Both the position numbers and the translations under genes were made by a program. Shown here piece after piece: positions 1-5,476 of a DNA stretch of 9,717 bases. The notes under the pieces are model-generated. The model was not told where the DNA came from. It saw only the letters and a list, made by a program, of their open reading frames with translations, and searched no databases. Every line of letters begins with the position of its first letter. Position 1 is the first letter of the stretch. The stretch comes from Syntrophomonadaceae bacterium (GTDB lineage: Bacteria > Bacillota > Syntrophomonadia > Syntrophomonadales > Syntrophomonadaceae): contig JAQUGU010000051.1 in assembly GCA_028683995.1 (NCBI GenBank), positions 1 to 9,717 of the forward strand, given 5' to 3'.

Positions 1-68
1 ACGGGCATTTTCTCCTTTCTAACTTGATTAAGAAAAGCATCCTGAAGATTCATCTGATTTTTACTCAT
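1..68 (-). CDS. hfq: RNA chaperone Hfq, N-terminal fragment (runs off left edge)
   Basis: Only 22 complete codons plus two bases are in the window; the rest lies beyond the left edge. The translated start contains NLQDAFLNQVRKE, the hallmark first helix of Hfq (compare the QDxFLNQ(I/V)RKE pattern of Bacillus Hfq), followed by KMPV where the first beta strand of the Sm fold should begin. Hfq is a small hexameric Sm-like protein that binds small RNAs and mRNAs in the cytoplasm; the helix seen here forms the proximal RNA-binding face. The ATG at 68 is preceded by GGAGG at 81-85 with a rather long 12-nt spacing. The gene begins 49 nt after the miaA stop with no convincing promoter between, so it is probably co-transcribed with miaA, a widely conserved arrangement. 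Family identity is secure from the helix and the neighbour; nothing can be said about the C-terminus. Confidence 0.9.
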   Translation of the reverse strand, partial: MSKNQMNLQDAFLNQVRKEKMP

Positions 69-117
69 TAAGGTTAAAGACCTCCATTCGATTAAATGTA
101 CACTACTAAAGTAAATT

Positions 118-1050
118 CTACACTGCTGTTAATCTTCCTTCAATATAAGATGAAATATTTTCTAGTAATAAAGTTTCATTACTATATTCTCCCGGGTTTA
201 TCCAATGTATTCTGGAATCCTTCCTGAACCAGGTTAACTGCCTTTTGGCATAGCGCCTGGTCTCGCGCTTAATCTCATCTATCATTTCCTTTTCACTTAG
301 AAATCCCTCCAGATAACAAAACACCTGCTTATAACCCAGGGCCTGCATGGAATTGTGATTAAGATTATACCCCTTATCCCGCAAAAGCGTAACCTCTTTT
401 ATTAAACCACCGGTCAGCATTTGCTCCACTCTGAGGTTAATTCTCTGGTATAGCTGCTCTCGCTCCAGGTATAAACCGACTACAGCGAGCTGGTAGGTGT
501 GCTGGGATTTAGTTTGTAATGCCGAAAACGGTTGATCGGTTAGCTGGTAGACTTCAATAGCTCGAACTATGCGTTTCTGGTCATTGAGGCTGATGGTAGC
601 AGCATAATCGGGGTCAATGGACTGTAAATAGTTGTAGGCATATTCCAGTCCCTTTTCTTTTATTATAGTGTTCCATTGGCGGCGTATTTTTTGATGTGAT
701 TCCAGGGGATAAAAGGTATAATCATCGACCAGAGCCTGGTAATAGAGGCCAGTCCCGCCAACCAGCAGGGGTAATCGCTCTTTTTGGTTTAACTCCTGGA
801 TTATACTCTTGGCCTGCTCCTGAAACCGGGCCACACTATATTCATCATCTGGCTCTACTACATCAATCAGGTGATGGACTATGCCGTTTTGTTCTTCAGG
901 ACTGGCCTTGGCCGTGCCGATATCCAGGCCACGGTAAATCTGCATGGAATCACAGGAAATAATCTCAGCATTTAGCCTTTTGGCTACATCAATGGCTATT
1001 CGAGTTTTCCCTACTGCTGTCGGCCCAACGATAGCTGCCAGTTTGTTCAA
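118..1050 (-). CDS. miaA: tRNA dimethylallyltransferase MiaA (TTG start)
   Basis: MiaA transfers a dimethylallyl group from DMAPP to N6 of adenosine 37 in tRNAs that read codons starting with U, the first step towards (ms2)i6A. With a TTG start at 1050 the protein is 310 aa, the normal family length. Visible motifs are the P-loop GPTAVGKT (residues 9-16), DSMQIYRGLDIGTAK (34-48; the Asp-Ser pair and following Arg belong to the active site), HHLIDV (59-64), GGTGLYY (98-104), the SMQALGY segment (234-240) and the basic RRYAKRQLTWFRK tail (265-277). An in-frame ATG at 1086 would add 12 residues, but it has no Shine-Dalgarno sequence and lies inside an inverted copy of an intergenic repeat. The TTG has GGAG at 1059-1062 with ideal 8-nt spacing, and starting there places the P-loop at the usual distance from the N-terminus. 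hfq follows after 49 nt. All catalytic motifs look intact. Confidence 0.95.
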   Translation of the reverse strand: MNKLAAIVGPTAVGKTRIAIDVAKRLNAEIISCDSMQIYRGLDIGTAKASPEEQNGIVHHLIDVVEPDDEYSVARFQEQAKSIIQELNQKERLPLLVGGTGLYYQALVDDYTFYPLESHQKIRRQWNTIIKEKGLEYAYNYLQSIDPDYAATISLNDQKRIVRAIEVYQLTDQPFSALQTKSQHTYQLAVVGLYLEREQLYQRINLRVEQMLTGGLIKEVTLLRDKGYNLNHNSMQALGYKQVFCYLEGFLSEKEMIDEIKRETRRYAKRQLTWFRKDSRIHWINPGEYSNETLLLENISSYIEGRLTAV

Positions 1051-1058
1051 ATAATCAA

Positions 1059-1062
1059 CTCC
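1059..1062 (-). promoter_or_regulatory. Shine-Dalgarno GGAG that sets the TTG start of miaA
   Basis: On the minus strand GGAG lies 8 nt before TTG at 1050. The upstream in-frame ATG at 1086 has no purine-rich stretch at a suitable distance. The site therefore favours the shorter, 310-residue MiaA. Confidence 0.75.
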
Positions 1063-1075
1063 AGAACAAAAAATA

Positions 1076-1094
1076 GACGCGGACATCGCGGATT
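1076..1094 (-). repeat. Inverted partial copy of the TCCGCGT repeat
   Basis: On the minus strand this reads AATCCGCGATGTCCGCGTC. It matches the last 18-19 bases of the repeat at 1278-1314 (ATCCGCGTATTCCGCGTC), but in the opposite orientation. It therefore forms an imperfect inverted pair with that copy, about 200 bp away. It contains the spurious ATG upstream of the true miaA start, so the extra codons would be repeat-derived. Confidence 0.65.
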
Positions 1095-1277
1095 CTTCAG
1101 GGAACTACGTGGCTTCATTAAGGATTATAATATACAATTCAGCATTCAATCATTTTTAACTCAGATTAATAGATTTACCATTATTGATTGCCAGACAATT
1201 ATATTATTTTATTGTATCTACTGCGCATATGACCACATTCAATTGAGTGGGTTTGTATCTTAATCATATAAAAACAC
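1095..1277. other. AT-rich spacer between methyltransferase gene and miaA
   Basis: Apart from the flanking repeat copies and the possible -10 box, this stretch is strongly AT-rich. It shows no credible reading frame on either strand, no tRNA-like fold and no strong hairpin. It probably holds the promoter and leader of miaA-hfq. Confidence 0.5.
1124..1129 (-). promoter_or_regulatory. Possible -10 element for miaA-hfq
   Basis: A perfect TATAAT sits on the minus strand within an AT-rich spacer, 73 nt upstream of the proposed TTG start of miaA. Transcription would begin near 1117 and leave a leader of roughly 65 nt. The -35 side is weak: TTGAAT lies only 14 nt upstream, and nothing good is present at 16-18 nt. 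In such AT-rich DNA a chance match is likely, so this is a candidate only. Confidence 0.3.
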
Positions 1278-1314
1278 TCCGCGTAATCCTTATAAAATCC
1301 GCGTATTCCGCGTC
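1278..1314 (+). repeat. 37-bp TCCGCGT repeat, copy A (downstream of methyltransferase gene)
   Basis: The copy has three TCCGCGT-type units: TCCGCGTAATCCTTA, then AATCCGCGTA, then TTCCGCGTC. It nearly matches the 37-bp copy at 2347-2383 and has the same orientation. It ends 3 nt from the stop codon of the methyltransferase gene, so it would be transcribed as the start of that gene's 3' region. On the minus strand a TTTTT run follows it (1270-1274). There is no GC-rich stem before that run, so I do not call it a standard terminator. Confidence 0.75.
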
Positions 1315-1317
1315 TTA

Positions 1318-2097
1318 TTATCCTACCCGGATTACGCCGAACGCTATTTTGCGGTGTTTTCCGCTGATGATGGTGGAGCAGCCCAGGCGTTGTAGTTCAG
1401 TTCCTTCGGCCCGCTCTTTGATAACCACCCGTTTTTGGGCTACCCGGCAGGCTTGTTCAATTGCTGCCAAATCAAGGGGAAGAGGATTAGCCAGGCTGCG
1501 TAATGGCGATATAGCCTGGCTTTTTAACAGCGGTTGTCTGAACATGGGGTCAAAATAAACTATGTCAAAACTCTTATTAGCCAGGCCGGCTAAGAATTCA
1601 TAATGCTCACTATTAATTACCTTGATTCGATTTACCGCTTCATTTAACCAACTCATCTGCGAATTATATAGCTTCATACCCCATTTCACTACCGGGGCAA
1701 TAGCAGTGGAAGATTCCAGGCCTACCACAGTTCCGTGGGGGGTAAAATACGAAGCTACAATAGCATCAGCGCCCAGTCCCAGGGTACAATCCAGTAACTT
1801 GTCCCCATTTTCAATTCCACAGGCGTTGACAAAAGGGTCATCCGTCCCTTGTTTGCGATAGGCGGCTAGACGATTTTTAGCCATACTGGGGTGGAAAAAG
1901 AACTTATCTCCTTGACTGTATAATACCGGCCCTTCATTAGACCAGACTACCACGCCATCAGCCTGGTTTTCCTGTTGTAAAACCTCCAGGCTGCGGCGGT
2001 TGCGGGGAATATAAGGGAAGCCGCTTTCGGCCAAAAATTCATTAAAGGTGGTATAGTCTTTTAAACCTGATTGCGGAGTAGTCGCAATTATATGCAT
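1318..2097 (-). CDS. Class I SAM-dependent methyltransferase, RsmJ/YpiP-like
   Basis: About 259 aa. The Rossmann-type methyltransferase core is clear: motif I LLDCTLGLGADA (residues 101-112) binds SAM, VVGLESS (124-130) ends strand 2 with the acidic residue expected to contact the ribose, and FDIVYFDPMF (177-186) matches the DPMF/DPMY motif IV of the RsmJ family. VVIKER (224-229) is a late core strand. Roughly the first 90 residues form a separate N-terminal part, as in RsmJ relatives. RsmJ methylates G1516 of 16S rRNA in E. coli; whether this Gram-positive relative has the same target is not shown by the sequence. The ATG at 2097 is chosen because GAGGG (2103-2107) precedes it by 5 nt. An in-frame ATG at 2109 has an AAGGA only 2 nt away and would add four residues. 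Tandem TAA stops end the gene. Repeat-bearing spacers lie on both sides, so it may be its own transcription unit. Confidence 0.75.
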   Translation of the reverse strand: MHIIATTPQSGLKDYTTFNEFLAESGFPYIPRNRRSLEVLQQENQADGVVVWSNEGPVLYSQGDKFFFHPSMAKNRLAAYRKQGTDDPFVNACGIENGDKLLDCTLGLGADAIVASYFTPHGTVVGLESSTAIAPVVKWGMKLYNSQMSWLNEAVNRIKVINSEHYEFLAGLANKSFDIVYFDPMFRQPLLKSQAISPLRSLANPLPLDLAAIEQACRVAQKRVVIKERAEGTELQRLGCSTIISGKHRKIAFGVIRVG

Positions 2098-2161
2098 TTC
2101 AACCCTCATATTCCTTGTAAAGAGAAATAAACATCGTAATACCTAAAATTAGTGGTCGGCT

Positions 2162-2183
2162 GGGCAGACACATGGGTCTGCCC
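2162..2183. repeat. GGGCAGAC hairpin (REP-like palindrome)
   Basis: GGGCAGAC at 2162-2169 and GTCTGCCC at 2176-2183 form a perfect 8-bp stem with a 6-nt loop, followed on the plus strand by CCTACAG. From memory, GTAGGGGCAGACC-type palindromes occur dispersed in many bacterial genomes; I cannot count copies here. It lies in the leader region of the methyltransferase gene. No U-run follows it on the minus strand, so it is not an intrinsic terminator for mutL. Confidence 0.6.
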
Positions 2184-2194
2184 CTACAGTGGAA

Positions 2195-2231
2195 TCTGCG
2201 TAATCATAATGAATCTGCGTTAATCGGCTCC
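2195..2231 (+). repeat. 37-bp TCCGCGT repeat, degenerate copy B
   Basis: The segment begins TCTGCGTAATCATAATGAA, continues TCTGCGTTAATCGGCTCC, and has the same length and orientation as the other two long copies. C-to-T changes convert the first two TCCGCGT units to TCTGCGT, and the third unit is largely lost. This looks like an older, decayed copy. Confidence 0.5.
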
Positions 2232-2346
2232 ATTAATAGCGACCGATAGGGAGCATCAGTGTGCCCTTTGGTGCTTCTAATTATTCAGTCGGATGCATAT
2301 TTATTACTTTTTACAGTCGGACAAAATTGGTTTAAGTTATAAAAAA
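2232..2346. other. Spacer with a short direct repeat, no gene seen
   Basis: No credible reading frame is present. The octamer CAGTCGGA occurs at 2286-2293 and 2314-2321, 28 bp apart, and GCATCAG...TTGGTGC (near 2254-2275) can form only an imperfect stem. A promoter for the downstream methyltransferase gene could lie here, but no convincing -35/-10 pair is visible. Confidence 0.35.
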
Positions 2347-2383
2347 TCCGCGTAAATCCTTACTAATCCGCGTTATCCGCGTC
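2347..2383 (+). repeat. 37-bp TCCGCGT repeat, copy C (downstream of mutL)
   Basis: The copy begins TCCGCGTAAATCCTTACTAA and ends with TCCGCGTTATCCGCGTC, with three units as in the copy at 1278-1314. The two differ at only a few central positions. It ends 11 nt from the mutL stop, so in mutL mRNA it begins the 3' untranslated region. On the minus strand a run of six T (2341-2346) follows directly. Both long intact copies thus share the same layout: gene stop, repeat, then a short T-run. Confidence 0.75.
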
Positions 2384-2394
2384 CGATTTTCAAA

Positions 2395-4128
2395 CTACCT
2401 CTTAAACAAGCGGTCCAGTTCAGCATGGCTCATCTTTATGATTGTAGGTCGGCCATGGGGGCAATTTTTATAATCTTCGCTACTTAGTAGCTTTGTTATA
2501 ATTATTTCCATTTCCTGCAAGTATAATCCTTCCCCGGCCTTAATCGCCTTTTTACAGGCCAGGGTTTTGATAGCTTCTTCCTTGATATCCGGCAGGGTAT
2601 TATCCTGCCATAGTTCTAGAAGTTCATTAACTAGCTCTAACTCCTGCCCAGGAACATCGCCCGGGGTTGCTCTTATTAGAGCGGTGTCAGGAGAAATAAC
2701 ATCTAGCTCAACCCCCAGGTCAGCGAAGAAATCATTATGATTTTCAATAATATTTATTTGCTGGGGAGAAAGCTCCAGAGCCAGCGGAACTGCCAGGGGC
2801 TGGGTCACTTCCTTCCCGGTGTTATACATTTCTTTAAGATGATTATACATAATGCGCTCGTGGGCGGCATGCTGGTCCACCAGGTAAAGGGCCTGATTCA
2901 TTTCCAGCAGTATATAGGAGTTCAGACACTGGCCGATAATCCTGAACTCCCCTGCCGCCGACTCCCCTTCTTGTGGTTCTGTTCTTCGCTCACTGAGGAG
3001 CTGCAACGGGACTGTGCCCGAACTCGGTAAAACATCAAAATCAAAACCCATACCCGTTTCATATACTGCCCGATTATGATGCTGCAATTGGGAAACAGGT
3101 GGATATGAATCCTGTTTTAGCGGCGAGTAATTCAAAGGACGAAAATCTACCTGTTCCAGGGCCTCTTTTAAAACTGCATAAACGATTCTAAATACCGATT
3201 TCTCGTCCTTAAATCGCACTTCGTTTTTCTGCGGGTGTACATTAACATCAACACTATCTGGAGGTATTTTTAGAGACAAAATAATTGCCGGTTGTTCCCG
3301 GGAAAGCAGAAAACCCTGGTAAGCCTGGTCTACCGCTTTAAATAGAAGTACACTGCGTACCGGGCGATGATTAACAAAAAAATACTGATTCTTACGGTTG
3401 GTTCGCCTCAGCTCTGGAGTAGATATCAGGCCCTCAATAGTATACTGCTCCCCCATGTAAGCCACATCAATTAGATAGCTGGCGAAATCCCGACCATAGA
3501 CACAGAGAACCGTATCCTTAAGACTTCCATTCCCGGGAGTTTTAAAAAACTGCTTTTTATCATTACTGAAACTAAAGGAAATATCAGGGCGGGACAGGGC
3601 ATATTTACGCAGTAAATCATAAACATGGTTGCCTTCAGTTACCGCCGATTTCAGAAAGCTCCGCCGCGCCGGGGTATTAAAGAATAAATCGCTGACTACT
3701 ATTCTGGTGCCCACCGGGCCGGGACGGTTTTCTGCTTTAAGAAAACGTCCCCCTTCCAGTGAAGCGAATGCCCCAACACTACCTTCTTTTTGGCTATACA
3801 GGTCAATACGTGATACTGAGGCAATGCTGGGCAGTGCTTCTCCGCGAAAACCCATGGTATTAATATTGAACAAATCTTCTAGCGAGGAAATTTTGCTGGT
3901 GGCATGCCGTTGAAAAGCCAGCGGAATATCTTCGGCTTCCATACCCTGGCCATTATCCTCCACCTCTATTCTGTCTATTCCACCCCGGTTGATATTAACT
4001 GCAATAATGGTGGCAGAGGCATCGATGGAGTTTTCAATTAATTCCTTAACTACTGAAGCCGGCCTTTCGATAACCTCTCCGGCCGCAATTTTATTTATAA
4101 GATTGTCGTCCAGGGGTTTAATGGACAT
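2395..4128 (-). CDS. mutL: DNA mismatch repair protein MutL (endonuclease type)
   Basis: 577 aa. MutL is the ATP-dependent matchmaker that MutS recruits at mismatches; in species lacking MutH it also nicks the new strand. The N-terminal GHKL ATPase is complete: E29 and N33 in KELIENSIDA, D58 in EDNGQGM, HATSKI (75-80), TMGFRGEALPSIASV (91-105), GTR (140-142) and NTPARR (151-156). The linker is about residues 330-395. The C-terminal domain shows GQ (399-400), D418-x-H420-x(3)-E424 of the metal motif, ACKKAIK (524-530), CPHGRPT (556-562) and a final FKR. A QPLAVP segment (443-448) fits the beta-clamp-binding motif known from MutL. The last acidic position of the DQHA(x)2E(x)4E motif is Asn here. 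The start at 4128 lies 1 nt after the preceding gene's stop, with GGAG 13 nt upstream. An in-frame ATG at 4149 lies within the previous gene, has no ribosome site and adds seven atypical residues. Confidence 0.96.
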   Translation of the reverse strand: MSIKPLDDNLINKIAAGEVIERPASVVKELIENSIDASATIIAVNINRGGIDRIEVEDNGQGMEAEDIPLAFQRHATSKISSLEDLFNINTMGFRGEALPSIASVSRIDLYSQKEGSVGAFASLEGGRFLKAENRPGPVGTRIVVSDLFFNTPARRSFLKSAVTEGNHVYDLLRKYALSRPDISFSFSNDKKQFFKTPGNGSLKDTVLCVYGRDFASYLIDVAYMGEQYTIEGLISTPELRRTNRKNQYFFVNHRPVRSVLLFKAVDQAYQGFLLSREQPAIILSLKIPPDSVDVNVHPQKNEVRFKDEKSVFRIVYAVLKEALEQVDFRPLNYSPLKQDSYPPVSQLQHHNRAVYETGMGFDFDVLPSSGTVPLQLLSERRTEPQEGESAAGEFRIIGQCLNSYILLEMNQALYLVDQHAAHERIMYNHLKEMYNTGKEVTQPLAVPLALELSPQQINIIENHNDFFADLGVELDVISPDTALIRATPGDVPGQELELVNELLELWQDNTLPDIKEEAIKTLACKKAIKAGEGLYLQEMEIIITKLLSSEDYKNCPHGRPTIIKMSHAELDRLFKR

Positions 4129-4129
4129 A

Positions 4130-5476
4130 CTACAATACCATCTCCACATCTTTTTTGATATCTATGCTACGACAGTCGTTATTAACTCGATCCTGTAAAT
4201 AGACCAGGTCATAGCGGTCATTCTTTGACATATCGGTGTAACAGGAACGAGCCTCGGCCTGGCAGCTGGCACAGGCATTGGCCGGTATGGATACACAGTA
4301 AACCCGGTAGTGATAACCATTACGGTGCTGGGCGGTGGATTCAATCAGCCTGAAACCCGAACAGTCCGGACAGAGTCGTAGTTGTATACTCTGATCCTCG
4401 TGAATGTAATCGGTGTCATAGAAAATCTGTTTGTGAACATGGTGGAAGCGTTCCCTGGTTTTGCGGTTTCGGGCTATTTGCTCCTCCCGCTGGCGAAAAA
4501 CCTGCAGTTGTTGCTTGACCATTTTATCAATGTATTCCAGGTTGGCGGGGTTTTCCCGCATACGCTCAGGGACATAGTCAGGTTCTCTTAAATTACTATA
4601 ATCTATACCAGCCATGGCCATAATCAAGCCCATGTTGACATAGGGCAAAGCTGTTTGCACGGAGTAGCCCCCCTCCAGAACAGCTATGTCTGGAGCTAAT
4701 ATCTCATTTAATCGGGCATATCCTTGAGCACTGAAACGCATATCGGCCAGGGGGTCGCTATAATGGTTATCTTGACCTGCGGAGTTTACAATCAGCTCGG
4801 GCTTAAATTCCTCCAGCAGGGGCATTATCAGTTTCTCCAGCGCATACAGTATGCCGGTATCCGTAGTTCGTGGTGCCAGTGGTAAATTTATAGTAGTGCC
4901 GTAAGCCAGAGGGCCTCCCAATTCCTCCATATGGCCGGAACCAGGATAAAGAGTACGACCATCCTGATGGAAAGAGATAAACAGTACATCCGGGTCATTA
5001 TAATAAATTTCCTGGGTACCATCGCCATGATGAACATCGGTATCCACAATAGCTACCTTTTTGATTCCATATTTTTGGCGCACGTATTCTATCATAATAG
5101 CCTCATTGTTTATGTTGCAAAATCCGCGATTCCCATGACTAACGGACATGGAATGGTGCCCGGGGGGACGGATAATGGCAAACCCATTCTTGATTTCCCC
5201 TTGCATATAGGCATCGGCTATACGTAGAGCTGAACCGGCAGATACCAAATGGGCTTCGGTAATCTGAGCTTCTACATCGGGAACACAGAAATGCACCCGG
5301 GCGATATCCCTGGCAGTGGCCAGTCCGGGCTGGTATTCCTTGATTTGCGGTAAATCCATAATCCCTTCTTCAAATATCTGGTCGCGGGTATAGAGCAAGC
5401 GTTCCTCTCTTTCCGGATGAGTTGGGCTAATAGCCCAGTCAAAAGCGGGAAAAAATAATATACCGGTTGGTTTCAT
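4130..5476 (-). CDS. Histone deacetylase-family zinc amidohydrolase with C-terminal zinc ribbon
   Basis: 448 aa. Residues 1 to about 300 are a complete arginase-fold deacetylase domain: RPPGHH (103-108, the His-His pair of the charge relay), GFCNINN (118-124), DTDVHHGDG (145-153, zinc ligands D147 and H149), FHQDG and YPGSG (169-181), SAGQDNHYSDPL (232-243, third zinc ligand D236) and EGGYS (268-272, with catalytic-type Y271). Such enzymes remove acetyl or other acyl groups from lysine in proteins, polyamines or small metabolites; the substrate cannot be read from sequence. A charged, probably helical stretch (about 305-345) leads to a cysteine-rich tail with CPDC (369-372) and CASC (402-405), a likely zinc ribbon absent from minimal bacterial members such as AcuC. 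The ATG overlaps the upstream stop as ATGA, with AAGGGGG (5484-5490) 7 nt before it. mutL starts 1 nt after this gene's stop. The catalytic residues are intact, so activity is likely. Confidence 0.9.
   Translation of the reverse strand: MKPTGILFFPAFDWAISPTHPEREERLLYTRDQIFEEGIMDLPQIKEYQPGLATARDIARVHFCVPDVEAQITEAHLVSAGSALRIADAYMQGEIKNGFAIIRPPGHHSMSVSHGNRGFCNINNEAIMIEYVRQKYGIKKVAIVDTDVHHGDGTQEIYYNDPDVLFISFHQDGRTLYPGSGHMEELGGPLAYGTTINLPLAPRTTDTGILYALEKLIMPLLEEFKPELIVNSAGQDNHYSDPLADMRFSAQGYARLNEILAPDIAVLEGGYSVQTALPYVNMGLIMAMAGIDYSNLREPDYVPERMRENPANLEYIDKMVKQQLQVFRQREEQIARNRKTRERFHHVHKQIFYDTDYIHEDQSIQLRLCPDCSGFRLIESTAQHRNGYHYRVYCVSIPANACASCQAEARSCYTDMSKNDRYDLVYLQDRVNNDCRSIDIKKDVEMVL

Noticed and set aside
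1087..1317. tRNA gene or riboswitch in the miaA leader
   Set aside because: The spacer is AT-rich with no cloverleaf, no T-loop consensus and no strong stem. A tRNA-linked leader was considered because of miaA, but no such structure is visible.
1247..1558. Plus-strand open frame of 103 codons spanning the repeat and the end of the methyltransferase gene
   Set aside because: It starts in the spacer, runs through the TCCGCGT repeat and then antisense through a gene with clear motifs. Composition and context point to a chance frame.
2341..2383. Intrinsic terminator after mutL
   Set aside because: A T-run is present on the transcribed strand, but the repeat before it has only direct TCCGCGT units and a 4-bp GTAA/TTAC stem. 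No GC-rich hairpin can form next to the T-run.
1278..2383. CRISPR-like array
   Set aside because: Only three similar 37-bp units exist, spaced irregularly by about 115 and 880 bp with a gene between them and no cas genes. They are dispersed intergenic repeats.
4162..4344. Short minus-strand frame inside the deacetylase tail
   Set aside because: It is an alternate frame of the zinc-ribbon region. The CxxC pairs and the ATGA and 1-nt junctions show which frame is real.
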